From: Chitinophaga pendula
GTDB lineage: Bacteria; Bacteroidota; Bacteroidia; Chitinophagales; Chitinophagaceae
Direction: 5' to 3'
DNA length: 64,000 bases
Assembly (NCBI RefSeq): GCF_020386615.1
Contig: NZ_CP077769.1
Location: forward strand, 3,224,001-3,288,000
How positions within the stretch are numbered: position 1 is the stretch's first letter; each line of letters begins with the position of its first letter. Below the pieces are notes generated by a model. The model was not told the origin of the DNA and searched no databases. It saw nothing but the letters and a program-made list of their open reading frames with translations. A program made the translations under genes and the position numbers. This document shows, in pieces, positions 1 through 8,291 of the stretch.

Positions 1-436
1 CACATCGACCTGGTTCAGCTATGTGATGAATAACTATTGGCATACCAATTATAAAGCGGATCAGTCGGGTGTTAGCCGTTATCATTATGCCCTGCGGCCG
101 CACCGCGAGAATGACGGTGCTGCGATGGAGCAGGCGGCGGCTGATTTTACGCAACCACTGCTGGCTATCCCGGTGAGAGCCGGTGTGCAGTTGCCCCGCA
201 GTTTGTTCCGGTTGAGTAATCCGTCGTTGACGGTGACCAGCGTTACACCGCAGGCGGGAGGGCGATACGTGGTGCGGGTATTCAACCCACAGGCGGAGGC
301 GCAGCAGACGCGTATTGAATGGGGAAGTTTGCACCCCGGGCGTATGGTGCGGGCAGGTGACGGGCAAGCCTTCTCTCCTACTGATATGATACAGTTGGCT
401 GGTATGGGCGTAGCAGAATATGAACTTTTGCCTTAG
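1..436 (+). CDS. C-terminal end of a GH38-like alpha-mannosidase (5' truncated by the window)
   Basis: The frame is open from base 2 and ends with a stop at 434-436; its start lies before the window, and the GTG/ATG codons at 23 and 26 are internal. The first visible residues (TWFSYVMNNYWHTNYKADQ) and the following RYHYALRPH match the conserved C-terminal part of family 38 glycoside hydrolases (alpha-mannosidases). The last ~70 residues look like the beta-sandwich end of such enzymes. The catalytic domain is outside the window, so substrate and activity cannot be judged. A hairpin terminator follows directly. Identification is from motif recognition only. Confidence 0.72.
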   Translation, partial: TSTWFSYVMNNYWHTNYKADQSGVSRYHYALRPHRENDGAAMEQAAADFTQPLLAIPVRAGVQLPRSLFRLSNPSLTVTSVTPQAGGRYVVRVFNPQAEAQQTRIEWGSLHPGRMVRAGDGQAFSPTDMIQLAGMGVAEYELLP

Positions 437-470
437 CCGGGACGAATGTCCCGGGGTAGCATTTGTTTTT
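437..470 (+). terminator. Rho-independent terminator after the GH38-like gene
   Basis: A perfect 7-bp stem (CCGGGAC, loop GAAT, GTCCCGG at 437-454) begins one base after the stop codon and is followed by a T-rich stretch ending in TTTTT near 470. It separates the mannosidase from the HAD gene starting at 500. Confidence 0.7.
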
Positions 471-499
471 CGCTAACTTAGCCCTTCTAATACAGCCAG

Positions 500-1213
500 A
501 TGAAAGATATCAAGACTATAGCATTTGATGCAGACGACACTTTGTGGGTGAACGAGCCTTATTTCCGTGAGGCGGAGTTACAGTTTGCCGGATTACTGGA
601 GGATTATGTATCTCACCATGCGGCCTCCCAGGAATTGTTTAAAACGGAGATGGAGCGATTGTCGCTGTATGGATATGGTGTGAAGGGGTTTATGTTGTGT
701 ATGATAGAAACTATTCTGCGGGTCACGGATCACCGGGCGCCGGCGGTGATGATACAGCAAGCGATCAATTACGGGCAGGACTTGCTGCACCGGCCTATTG
801 AATTGCTGGACGGTGTGGAGGAGGTATTGCAGGCGTTGAGCGGGAAGTACCGGCTGGTGGTGGCGACGAAAGGCGATCTGCTGGACCAGGAGCGTAAGCT
901 GAACAAGTCCGGGTTGGCGCATTATTTCCACCATATTGAGATCATGAGTGACAAAAAGGAGAAGGACTATCGCAAGTTGTTGAAACATCTTGACTGTGCT
1001 CCTGCATCTTTCCTGATGATCGGGAATTCTCTTAAGTCGGATGTGATGCCTGTGCTGGATATTGGCGGTCATGCGTTCCATATTCCATATCATACTACCT
1101 GGGCGCATGAAGAGGTGAGTCATGAGGTAACGGGCGACAACCTGTATACTTTTGAGGATATCCGTTCTATATTGCCGAAACTACTCGAAGCTACTACTGA
1201 TACGTCACATTAA
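500..1213 (+). CDS. HAD-superfamily hydrolase (phosphatase-like)
   Basis: This 237-aa protein opens with the HAD motif I, D10-x-D12-x-T14 (FDADDTLW), where D10 is the expected nucleophile. VVATKGD near the middle fits motif II (Thr), and MIGNSLKSDV near the C-terminus fits motif IV, with acidic and metal-ligand residues. A helical cap lies between motifs I and II, as in YfnB-like haloacid dehalogenase-type phosphatases. A cytosolic small-molecule phosphatase is likely; the substrate is unknown. The stop codon overlaps the start of the downstream AlkC-like gene (TAATG), so the two are probably co-translated. Confidence 0.82.
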   Translation: MKDIKTIAFDADDTLWVNEPYFREAELQFAGLLEDYVSHHAASQELFKTEMERLSLYGYGVKGFMLCMIETILRVTDHRAPAVMIQQAINYGQDLLHRPIELLDGVEEVLQALSGKYRLVVATKGDLLDQERKLNKSGLAHYFHHIEIMSDKKEKDYRKLLKHLDCAPASFLMIGNSLKSDVMPVLDIGGHAFHIPYHTTWAHEEVSHEVTGDNLYTFEDIRSILPKLLEATTDTSH

Positions 1214-2313
1214 TGGAGCCATTGAAAGAAATGTATAACCGCTCGTTTTACGAGCGGTTATCTAAGTTATTACAGCCGCTGGTGCCTGGGTTCAGGCCAG
1301 CGGCCTTTTTGGGTGATATACATACGGATGCTTTTGCCGATATGGAGTTGAAGGAGCGGATGCGGCATACGACGAAGGTATTGCATGGGTATCTGCCTGG
1401 TGATTTCGGAGTGACGATGCAGGTATTCGACCAGTTGATTGCATCGATCCGGGCGGCTGGTTCCGGCAATAGTTTTGCGTTTATGTTCCTGCCGGATTAT
1501 ATCGAGGTGTATGGTATTGAGGAGTATGCGTTGTCTGTTGCGGCGATAGAGCGGGTGACGCAGTTTATCAGCTGTGAGTTTGCCGTACGACCGTTCCTGT
1601 TGAAATACGGGCTGACGATGGTGGAGCAGCTGATCTCCTGGTCCAGGCATCCGCATTATGCGGTGCGGCGATTGTCCAGCGAAGGGTTGCGGCCGCGGTT
1701 GCCCTGGGGGCTGGCGGTGCCTTATCTGAAGGCAGACCCCAGCGTACTGTTTCCCATGTTGGAGCAGTTGAAACATGATCCGCATGAGTGGGTGCGAAAG
1801 AGTGTAGCCAATCATATCAATGATATTGCGAAGGATCACCCGGCTGTGGTGGTGGACATTGCGAAGCGCTGGCTGGGACATAGTAAAGAGACGGATGCGA
1901 TTGTGAAACATGCCTGCCGAACGCTGTTCAAACAAGGGCATCCGGAGATACTGGCGTTATATAAGCTGGACAGTCAGCATATCCGCGTGGAGGCGTTGTC
2001 TTTGCAAAAGCCAACCGTGAAGGTAGGCGGTGCATTGACTTTTGCTTTCGACATCCGTAATCAGCATGCAGACGCGCAGGAGATACGGATAGAGTATGCT
2101 GTTTATTTTCTACGTAATAATGGTACCCTGTATAAGAAGGTCTTTAAGATCAGTGAGCGTATCCTGGAGGGGCAGGAAGTATTGTCAATGACGAAACAAC
2201 ATTCCTTTAAACCTATTACGACGCGTACGTATTACCCCGGTGTGCACCAGGTGTCGGTAATCATCAACGGTAAGGAGATGGATATTGCGACCTTTGAGTT
2301 GACGGCCGGATAG
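1213..2313 (+). CDS. AlkC-type DNA alkylation repair protein (HEAT repeats plus Ig-like domain)
   Basis: The 366-aa product has helical HEAT-like repeats over about residues 1-255, with RRLSSEGLRPRLPWG and WVRKSVANHINDIAKDHP typical of AlkC/AlkD-family DNA glycosylases. A C-terminal ~110-residue beta-rich region matches the immunoglobulin-like domain that distinguishes AlkC from AlkD. AlkC proteins excise N-alkylated bases such as 3-methyladenine and 3-methylcytosine from DNA. The start overlaps the preceding HAD stop codon by one base, so translational coupling is likely. The domain assignment is by recognition; the catalytic acid was not located with certainty. Confidence 0.82.
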   Translation: MEPLKEMYNRSFYERLSKLLQPLVPGFRPAAFLGDIHTDAFADMELKERMRHTTKVLHGYLPGDFGVTMQVFDQLIASIRAAGSGNSFAFMFLPDYIEVYGIEEYALSVAAIERVTQFISCEFAVRPFLLKYGLTMVEQLISWSRHPHYAVRRLSSEGLRPRLPWGLAVPYLKADPSVLFPMLEQLKHDPHEWVRKSVANHINDIAKDHPAVVVDIAKRWLGHSKETDAIVKHACRTLFKQGHPEILALYKLDSQHIRVEALSLQKPTVKVGGALTFAFDIRNQHADAQEIRIEYAVYFLRNNGTLYKKVFKISERILEGQEVLSMTKQHSFKPITTRTYYPGVHQVSVIINGKEMDIATFELTAG

Positions 2314-2318
2314 GTTGC

Positions 2319-4514
2319 TTATTGTATTTCTGTTTTGGTATCATCTATCTGCACTCCTTTTTTGCGGGAAGTATTTTCTTTCAGGCGGCCGAAGTTGTAG
2401 CGTAAGCTAACGGATACGGCCTGCATGGGCCTGTTCAGTATGATTTGCTGGCTGCTGCCCGGCGCCTGGAAGGTATTTTTCATTTGCCAGTATTTATTGA
2501 AAATGTTGAGGCCTGCCAGTGTGAAGAGCAGTTTTCTTTTGAGGAGCCAGTAGCCGCCGCCGAGGTTGTAGAAGAGGTAGTCGCCGTTCTGTCCCTGTAG
2601 TTGTACGGGCGGGCGAGTGTAGGCGATATTACTAAAGCACATCCATTTGTCTGTGGGTGTATAACTGAGCGATGTATTGATCCCCCCAAACCAGCCTTCA
2701 TTTCTTTGTTGCGCATCGCTATTGTTGCGGATGCTGCTATAGTTCAGATTCAGATTTAACGACGCATCGCATTTAGGGAACGGTTTCACGGAGACAAATC
2801 CGCTAAAGCCGACTGTTTTGCTGGTACCTGCATTTTCGTAGGTCTGGTAGCTTACGCCATTGTGTTCATCCAAGCGGAGTACGCGCTGGATGCCATGATC
2901 CAGGAAGGAGGTATTTATTGCGATATTCCAGGCGACGTTATTGTTAGAGGCGTTGAAGGCAGCTTCGATATTGTCGGCGAATTCCGGTGTCAGTGTGGGG
3001 TTGCCGGAGGTGATATATAGGGGATCGCGGTTGTCGGTGTAGGGATTGAGGAAGGCGACGCCGGGGCGTACTAATCTCCTGTTATAAGCCAATGTGAGGC
3101 GTTGGCCTTCTTTCCCTGATCTGCTCAAGGAGGCAGCGGGCAGCAGGGACCAGTAGTTTTGTGTAGCGGTTGTATGGCTGTTGGCGAAGTCGCCATTGAC
3201 GGTGGTATGTTCGAGCCGGGCGCTGAGGGAGGAGGTAAAACCATGGGGCCATTTGTGTGTCCATACGGAGTAGGCACCTGTTACCCGCTGTGTGTAGTCC
3301 AGTGCATCGTTGTTGGCCGGATCGACATTGTAGGGCATTGTTTTATCTGAGCGGCTTCTGCCGGTGTAGGTGGCCTCTACCTGTCTTTGTATGAAGCGGG
3401 CTCCCAGTTCCAGTTTATCCATTGGTGTTAGCGGGTGGGTATAATCGACCTGTACGGAGGTTTGCATGTTTTTGGTGCGGAAGTCATTGAGCAGGAAGCG
3501 ATCGGGGGAGACGGTATTATATTGTTCGCTGAAGGTGTTGCCGGACTGCCGGTTGAATTGCCGGTTGATGCCGAGGGATAGCTGGCGGTCTTTTTGTTGG
3601 AAGCGGCGGGTGTAATCGGCGCCCCACTCTCCTGCCGGTGCGTCGGCACGATCGCCGGTATGGAAGGTGCTGTATTGCAAAAGTTGTCCTTGTGTACCGG
3701 TGGTGGTGAATTTACTTTGCAGGTCGTTTGTTTTGCCGCTGGCGGCGAGGCGGCCATAGATGCTGATACTTTGGAGGCTATCGAGGTCGCAGGACAGTTC
3801 GACATTGGCCCCCCACATGTAGCCGGTGGCATGGGCGGTATCTGTGGCTGTTCTGCTGGCAAAGGATGCAGCAGGAGGCTGGGCTTTATATTGCTGGCTA
3901 CCATGGGTATCGAAGCCGATATTTTTGGCCAGGTAGGCGAAGGAGGTGACGCCTATTTTCCCATATTTGAGATTGAAGCTGGTATTGGGGTTTATTTGGC
4001 CGATGGTATTATAGTTGCATGCGGAAGAGCCGTTGTAGCCCGTTACTTTCTTTTTGGTGATGATGTTAATGATACCGGTGATTCCTTCTCCTTCGTATTT
4101 GGCGGAGGGGCTGGTGATCACTTCGATGCGGGCGATGGTGCTGGCTGGAAATGCTTTCAGTACTTCTCCCGGTTGATTAGCGAACATGGAAGTTTGTTTG
4201 CCGTTGAGAAGTATCTGGTAGGTATTTTGTCCTTTGAGTTGTATGCCACCGTTGCCATCGACGGTGATCATGGGTACTTTGGCGAGGGCTTCGGCGGCGG
4301 AGAGGCCGGTGAGTGAAACATCGTTTTCGACATTATAGCTGATCTTATCATCGGCGGTGGTGATGAGTGGTTTGTTGCCTTTGATGGTGATGGCGGTGAG
4401 CTGTTGGGTGGTAGTGGTCAGCGACGGTTTTTTTGCCGGAGCTGTTATTGGTTGCTGGGCGAGGAGCTGTCCTGTTGCCAGGAGGGCTGTCAGTAGTTGA
4501 AAGAGTAGACGCAT
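2319..4514 (-). CDS. TonB-dependent outer-membrane receptor (plug + beta-barrel family 3)
   Basis: A 731-aa outer-membrane protein with an N-terminal signal peptide (about residues 1-19, ending LLAQQ). A plug domain follows over about residues 35-155, with the plug signatures SAAEALAKVPMITVDGNG, QILLNGKQ and IEVITSPSAKYEGEG. The rest is a large beta-barrel ending in alternating aromatic strands (YNFGR), as in the outer-membrane beta-barrel family of Bacteroidota TonB-dependent proteins. No carboxypeptidase-like N-terminal domain and no partner SusD gene are present, so a polysaccharide-utilisation role is not supported. It transports or senses an unknown ligand. It ends 6 bp from the convergent AlkC-like gene. 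A TAnnTTTG box lies just upstream of its start, and a LytS/LytTR system is divergent. Confidence 0.88.
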   Translation of the reverse strand: MRLLFQLLTALLATGQLLAQQPITAPAKKPSLTTTTQQLTAITIKGNKPLITTADDKISYNVENDVSLTGLSAAEALAKVPMITVDGNGGIQLKGQNTYQILLNGKQTSMFANQPGEVLKAFPASTIARIEVITSPSAKYEGEGITGIINIITKKKVTGYNGSSACNYNTIGQINPNTSFNLKYGKIGVTSFAYLAKNIGFDTHGSQQYKAQPPAASFASRTATDTAHATGYMWGANVELSCDLDSLQSISIYGRLAASGKTNDLQSKFTTTGTQGQLLQYSTFHTGDRADAPAGEWGADYTRRFQQKDRQLSLGINRQFNRQSGNTFSEQYNTVSPDRFLLNDFRTKNMQTSVQVDYTHPLTPMDKLELGARFIQRQVEATYTGRSRSDKTMPYNVDPANNDALDYTQRVTGAYSVWTHKWPHGFTSSLSARLEHTTVNGDFANSHTTATQNYWSLLPAASLSRSGKEGQRLTLAYNRRLVRPGVAFLNPYTDNRDPLYITSGNPTLTPEFADNIEAAFNASNNNVAWNIAINTSFLDHGIQRVLRLDEHNGVSYQTYENAGTSKTVGFSGFVSVKPFPKCDASLNLNLNYSSIRNNSDAQQRNEGWFGGINTSLSYTPTDKWMCFSNIAYTRPPVQLQGQNGDYLFYNLGGGYWLLKRKLLFTLAGLNIFNKYWQMKNTFQAPGSSQQIILNRPMQAVSVSLRYNFGRLKENTSRKKGVQIDDTKTEIQ

Positions 4515-4532
4515 AGATCCGTGTTATGGTGC

Positions 4533-4540
4533 AAAGCTAT
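4533..4540 (-). promoter_or_regulatory. Candidate Bacteroidota -7 promoter box for the TonB receptor
   Basis: On the minus strand the sequence TAGCTTTG matches the Bacteroidota -7 consensus TAnnTTTG, 19 bp upstream of the receptor ATG. No TTTG -33 element is visible at the usual spacing, so the call rests on the -7 box and its position only. Confidence 0.4.
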
Positions 4541-4732
4541 GCCTGTGGCCGGTCTTGGTCGCGGATATTCTGCAAACGCCGTTTCCTGTACGGCGAACGT
4601 GAAGCGGTTATTTCAGGGGTGGGCGGGGGTGGTTATGATTGGCCGGATACCCGGGCCTGTTTGCCGGATGAAAAGTGGCGTTTGCAGTAAAAGGGGGGGC
4701 AGGCGGCAATTTTTATTTACTTTGGCGGTACG

Positions 4733-5770
4733 ATGAAACGTAAGGCACTTATAGGCGTACACATTATATTCTGGTTTTACCTGATGATCGTGGTACAGGT
4801 GATGAACGATCTGGCATATAAGCATCAGTTCATTGTGTTATCGCGGTTTACTTCTCCATTGTTCCTCAGTAATGTGTTTATATTCGGGCTTATCTTTTAT
4901 GTGAACTACTTTGTGACGCTGCCGGCTTTTTTCAAGCGGCGGTGGTTTTTGATGATCGTGTTATCGTGGTTGTTGTTTGGGATGGCATATGTAGGTTTAC
5001 GTTTTGGGATACAGGAGTATCTTTTTCTTAAATACCTTGGCATTTGCAATTACTGTGAAAGTGCTTATGGCCAGGAGTGGGGTATTTATGTGGTGAACAA
5101 TTTCCTTCAGTCGGTCAGTCAGCTGCTATTGCCCGGTACTATTATCTGGTTTATTGATCATTGGTTGCGAGCAGAGAAGCAGCAGCTGGCATTGCAGCAG
5201 GAGAAGGTGAATGCGGAGCGTGCGTTGTTGCAGTCGCAGATCAGTCCTCACTTTTTGTTCAACAGTCTGAACAACATCTATTCGATGGTGTATCATCAAT
5301 CGGAGAATTCGTTGCCGGCGATACAGAAGTTGTCTGGTATTATGCGGTATATGATGACGGAGAGCAGTGCTACTGAGATATTGTTGAGTAAGGAGATCGA
5401 TTATTTACGCGACTATATTGCCCTGCAGCAGTACCGTAGCCGGCGTACGTCGGTGCAGTTTATATTGGAGGGTGATGCTGCCGGCAAACAGATTGCGCCA
5501 TTGCTGCTGATCTCTTTTGTGGAGAATGCGTTTAAACACGGTGTCAGTACGGACCCGGAGCATCCGGTGGAGATAACGATGGGAATTGATACGGATGGGC
5601 TGGTATTTTCTGTGCGGAATAAGATCAACCGAAGTAATAAGGATGTGACATCGGGCATCGGATTAAAAAATGTGAAGAGCCGGCTGGCATTGCAGTATGC
5701 GGACCGGTATGCATTGGATATACAGGAGAAAGAAAATACATTTACGATACGCCTGCAACTGGCGATATGA
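4733..5770 (+). CDS. LytS/YehU-family sensor histidine kinase
   Basis: This 345-aa protein begins with four hydrophobic segments (about residues 7-26, 38-58, 68-88 and 118-140), giving a membrane sensor domain. A short coiled coil follows (EKQQLALQQEKVNAERALL), then the His_kinase signature QISPHFLFNSLNNIY with phospho-acceptor His173. The HATPase region holds FVENAFKHG (N box) and GIGLKNVKSRL (G box). This is the Bacteroidota LytS-type kinase that pairs with LytTR regulators; the partner starts 9 bp downstream. No periplasmic ligand domain is present. The signal is unknown; the adjacent divergent TonB receptor is a possible target. Confidence 0.88.
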   Translation: MKRKALIGVHIIFWFYLMIVVQVMNDLAYKHQFIVLSRFTSPLFLSNVFIFGLIFYVNYFVTLPAFFKRRWFLMIVLSWLLFGMAYVGLRFGIQEYLFLKYLGICNYCESAYGQEWGIYVVNNFLQSVSQLLLPGTIIWFIDHWLRAEKQQLALQQEKVNAERALLQSQISPHFLFNSLNNIYSMVYHQSENSLPAIQKLSGIMRYMMTESSATEILLSKEIDYLRDYIALQQYRSRRTSVQFILEGDAAGKQIAPLLLISFVENAFKHGVSTDPEHPVEITMGIDTDGLVFSVRNKINRSNKDVTSGIGLKNVKSRLALQYADRYALDIQEKENTFTIRLQLAI

Positions 5771-5779
5771 TATTGGGTT

Positions 5780-6484
5780 ATGATAAGATGTTTGCTGGTA
5801 GACGATGAACCCTGGGCGCTGGAGTTACTGGCGAGTTACCTGCAGAAGGTACCCGGGTTGACATTGGTGGCGGCCTGTGACCTGCCACTGGAAGCGTTAC
5901 GTTTTGCTACGCCGGAGCATACGGACCTGATCTTTCTGGATATCCAGATGCCTGAGTTGGACGGTTTGCAGTTTATGCAGGCGATCGACCATCAGTGTAA
6001 GGTGGTCATTACCTCTGCGTATACGGAGTATGCGATCCATGGATATGAGCATAATGTGGTGGATTACCTGGTGAAGCCGATAGCTTTCGAGCGATTTTAC
6101 AAGGCGGTGCAGAAGGCCAGTTCATTATTGGCCCCTGCGACGACTGCTGCTGTGGCCCCTACCCCACCCTTACCACATATTTTTATCAAAACGGATAACA
6201 AGCTGGTGAAGGTGCGATATGATGAGATATTGTACCTGGAGGGTGCGCGGGATTATGTGTTGATCCATACGACGAAGGATAAGTTGATCACGCTGGACAG
6301 TCTGCGTAATTTGGAGGAGTTGTTGCCTAAACATTTATTTACGCGTATACACAAGTCATATGTGGTTGCGATTGACAAGGTGGATGCGGTGGAGAAGAAC
6401 CGTATTGTGATCGGCGCTGATTACCTACCGATCGGTGAGCGCCACCGGGCGGCATTTATGGCATCGCTGAACCGGAACAACTGA
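5780..6484 (+). CDS. LytTR-family response regulator
   Basis: A 234-aa regulator with an N-terminal receiver domain (CLLVDDEPWALELL, phospho-acceptor Asp54 in FLDIQMPELDG, ITSAYTEYA, and the conserved lysine in YLVKPI). A proline/alanine linker (about residues 118-132) leads to a C-terminal LytTR DNA-binding domain (about 135-232; ILYLEGARDYVLIHT, LFTRIHKSYVVAIDKV, LPIGERHRAAF). It follows the LytS-like kinase by 9 bp and is its cognate partner. LytTR proteins bind direct repeats upstream of their targets; I did not find a clear candidate repeat in the 4515-4732 gap. Confidence 0.9.
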   Translation: MIRCLLVDDEPWALELLASYLQKVPGLTLVAACDLPLEALRFATPEHTDLIFLDIQMPELDGLQFMQAIDHQCKVVITSAYTEYAIHGYEHNVVDYLVKPIAFERFYKAVQKASSLLAPATTAAVAPTPPLPHIFIKTDNKLVKVRYDEILYLEGARDYVLIHTTKDKLITLDSLRNLEELLPKHLFTRIHKSYVVAIDKVDAVEKNRIVIGADYLPIGERHRAAFMASLNRNN

Positions 6485-6492
6485 GCGGGTGA

Positions 6493-6972
6493 TTATACTG
6501 CCGTTGAAGTTAATGCGAATACGGTGGTATGTTTTACTTCGGTGAGTACAAAGGCGCTATGTACCTGACCTATGTTTTCGATCGCTGCCAGTTTGTTGGT
6601 GAGGAAGTGCTGATAGCTTTGCATGTCATCTATAACAACTTTGAGCAGATAGTCGTAGTTACCTGCTACGTGGTAACATTCCATTACTTCTTCCATGCGG
6701 GCGATAGCCGCTTCAAATTTCCTGATCAATGTTTGTGCGTGTAGCTGAAGGGATACGTTACAGTATGCCATCAGGCCTTTGCCTACTTTATCGCCATGGA
6801 GGAGGGTGACGTAACTTTTGATGACGCCGCTTTTTTCGATCTTTTTGAGTCGTTCATAGGTGGGTGTTACGGAGAGTCCTATACGATGTGCGATCTCTTT
6901 GGTATTGAGGCGGGCATCTTTTTGCAGGACGTCTAATATTTTCCGATCTGTTTTATCCAATGTGATTGTCAT
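6493..6972 (-). CDS. Lrp/AsnC-family transcriptional regulator
   Basis: A 159-aa protein with an N-terminal winged helix-turn-helix (DRKILDVLQKDARLNTKEIAHRIGLSVTPTYERLKKIEKSGVI) and a C-terminal RAM/ligand-binding domain (about residues 70-150, with VMECYHVAGNYDYLLKVV, the hallmark of the Lrp effector fold). It is divergent from the histidine decarboxylase-like gene across 169 bp. The arrangement fits a regulator that senses an amino acid and controls the neighbouring amino-acid decarboxylase and itself; that is inferred from position. Confidence 0.9.
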   Translation of the reverse strand: MTITLDKTDRKILDVLQKDARLNTKEIAHRIGLSVTPTYERLKKIEKSGVIKSYVTLLHGDKVGKGLMAYCNVSLQLHAQTLIRKFEAAIARMEEVMECYHVAGNYDYLLKVVIDDMQSYQHFLTNKLAAIENIGQVHSAFVLTEVKHTTVFALTSTAV

Positions 6973-7038
6973 AGTTTTTATTTACTATTTAGCCAGTTAC
7001 TTTACCGTAAATTCAGTAAAAATAAGCTGCGATCTTTC

Positions 7039-7046
7039 CAAAAATA
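7039..7046 (-). promoter_or_regulatory. Candidate -7 promoter box for the Lrp/AsnC gene
   Basis: On the minus strand TATTTTTG fits TAnnTTTG, about 67 bp upstream of the regulator's start. The intergenic region is very AT-rich, which makes chance matches more likely, and no -33 box is evident. Confidence 0.28.
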
Positions 7047-7141
7047 GTCTATATTTTCTTATTTACTCATCTATACAGTTCTCAATAACTACAATTATTA
7101 CATTCGCAGTATATTATTTCGTAAGCCACCTGTAATTCATT

Positions 7142-8281
7142 ATGAGAAAGCGAGATCAGTCATTGTCAGCCGCCGATCAGGCGACGCTGGATGCTATGCA
7201 TACGCGTGTACAAACCTGTACCCGGGATTTCCTGGGATATCCGGTATCGAAAGATTTCAACTATGATGCGTTATTGCCATTTCTGCAATATCCCTTGAAC
7301 AATTTGGGTGATCCCTTTGTGCCCTCGACATATGCGGTGGGGTCGCGGGATATGGAGCAATATGTGGTGTCGTTCTTTGCGGATCTGTTCCGGGCGCCGG
7401 AGGATGACTGGTGGGGGTATGTTACCAACGGGGGTTCTGAAGGCAACCTGTATGGGTTGTACCTGGCGCGGGAGTTGTTTCCGAAGGGGATGGTATATTA
7501 TTCTGAGGCTACACATTACAGTGTGCAGAAGAACCTGCATTTGCTGAATATGCCCGGTATTATTATCCGGACGTTGAAGAATGGGGAGATCGATTATGAG
7601 GACCTGGAGCATACGATACGGTTGAACCGTCATTTGCCGGTGATTATCCTGGCGAATATCGGGACGACGATGACGGAGGCGCGGGATGATGTGCAGCGGA
7701 TCAAGGGTATTTTGAAGCGGCTGGCTATTCATCATCATTATATTCATGCGGACGGTGCATTGTCGGGTAGTTACAGTGCATTTCTTGATCCTCGTCCTGC
7801 TTTTGATTTTGAGGACGGTGTGGATAGTATTGCTATCAGCGGGCATAAGTTCATTGGTTCTCCTATTCCCTGTGGTGTGGTGGTGGTCCGTAAGGGGCAT
7901 CGGGACCGTATTGCGCGGTCGGTGGCCTATATTGGCAGTATGGATACGACGATCACGGGTTCGCGGAACGGGCATAGTCCGTTGTTCCTGTGGTATGCGT
8001 TGAAGGTGTTGGGTGTGGAGGGGTTACGGGAGCGGGCGATGCATAGTTTGGCAACGGCGGCTTATGCGGAGCAGCGGTTGCAGGAGATGGGGATTGCTGC
8101 CTGGCGTAATCCGGCGGCAATTACGGTGTTGTTTCCTGATCCGCCGGCGATGATCCGCAGGAAGTGGCAGCTGGCCGCTGAGCAGGGGCAATCGCATCTT
8201 ATTTGTATGCCTAATGTTACCCGTGCGCAGATCGATGCTTTTGCATCGGAGTTGGCCGCTGCCCTGTTGGTGACAGTGTAA
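7142..8281 (+). CDS. hdc: Group II PLP-dependent decarboxylase, histidine decarboxylase-like
   Basis: The 379-aa length equals that of the PLP-type histidine decarboxylases of Gram-negative bacteria (about 378 aa). The cofactor-binding lysine is K236 in SISGHKFIGSPIPCGVVV-like sequence. WWGYVTNGGSEGNLYGLYLAR, HYSVQKNLHLL and HADGALSGS are also characteristic of the HDC subgroup of group II decarboxylases. The expected reaction is L-histidine to histamine plus CO2 in the cytoplasm. No histidine/histamine antiporter is next to it, so a metabolic or precursor role is as likely as acid resistance. A divergent Lrp/AsnC regulator probably controls it. A related amino-acid decarboxylase with another substrate cannot be excluded. 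Confidence 0.8.
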   Translation: MRKRDQSLSAADQATLDAMHTRVQTCTRDFLGYPVSKDFNYDALLPFLQYPLNNLGDPFVPSTYAVGSRDMEQYVVSFFADLFRAPEDDWWGYVTNGGSEGNLYGLYLARELFPKGMVYYSEATHYSVQKNLHLLNMPGIIIRTLKNGEIDYEDLEHTIRLNRHLPVIILANIGTTMTEARDDVQRIKGILKRLAIHHHYIHADGALSGSYSAFLDPRPAFDFEDGVDSIAISGHKFIGSPIPCGVVVVRKGHRDRIARSVAYIGSMDTTITGSRNGHSPLFLWYALKVLGVEGLRERAMHSLATAAYAEQRLQEMGIAAWRNPAAITVLFPDPPAMIRRKWQLAAEQGQSHLICMPNVTRAQIDAFASELAAALLVTV

Positions 8282-8291
8282 TACTTCTTTT

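Noticed and set aside
3594..4316. 240-codon plus-strand open frame inside the TonB-receptor gene
   Set aside because: It is antisense to a well-conserved receptor. Its residues are dominated by Gly/Ala/Val, as expected from the complement of receptor codons, and no motif is visible.
2319..4514. TonB receptor as SusC of a polysaccharide-utilisation locus
   Set aside because: No SusD-like gene, no carboxypeptidase-regulatory N-terminal domain and no sigma/anti-sigma pair adjoin it; the GH38 fragment is separated by two unrelated genes and a terminator.
7271..7975. 234-codon minus-strand open frame under the decarboxylase gene
   Set aside because: It lacks any family motif, and the sense frame contains an intact PLP enzyme.
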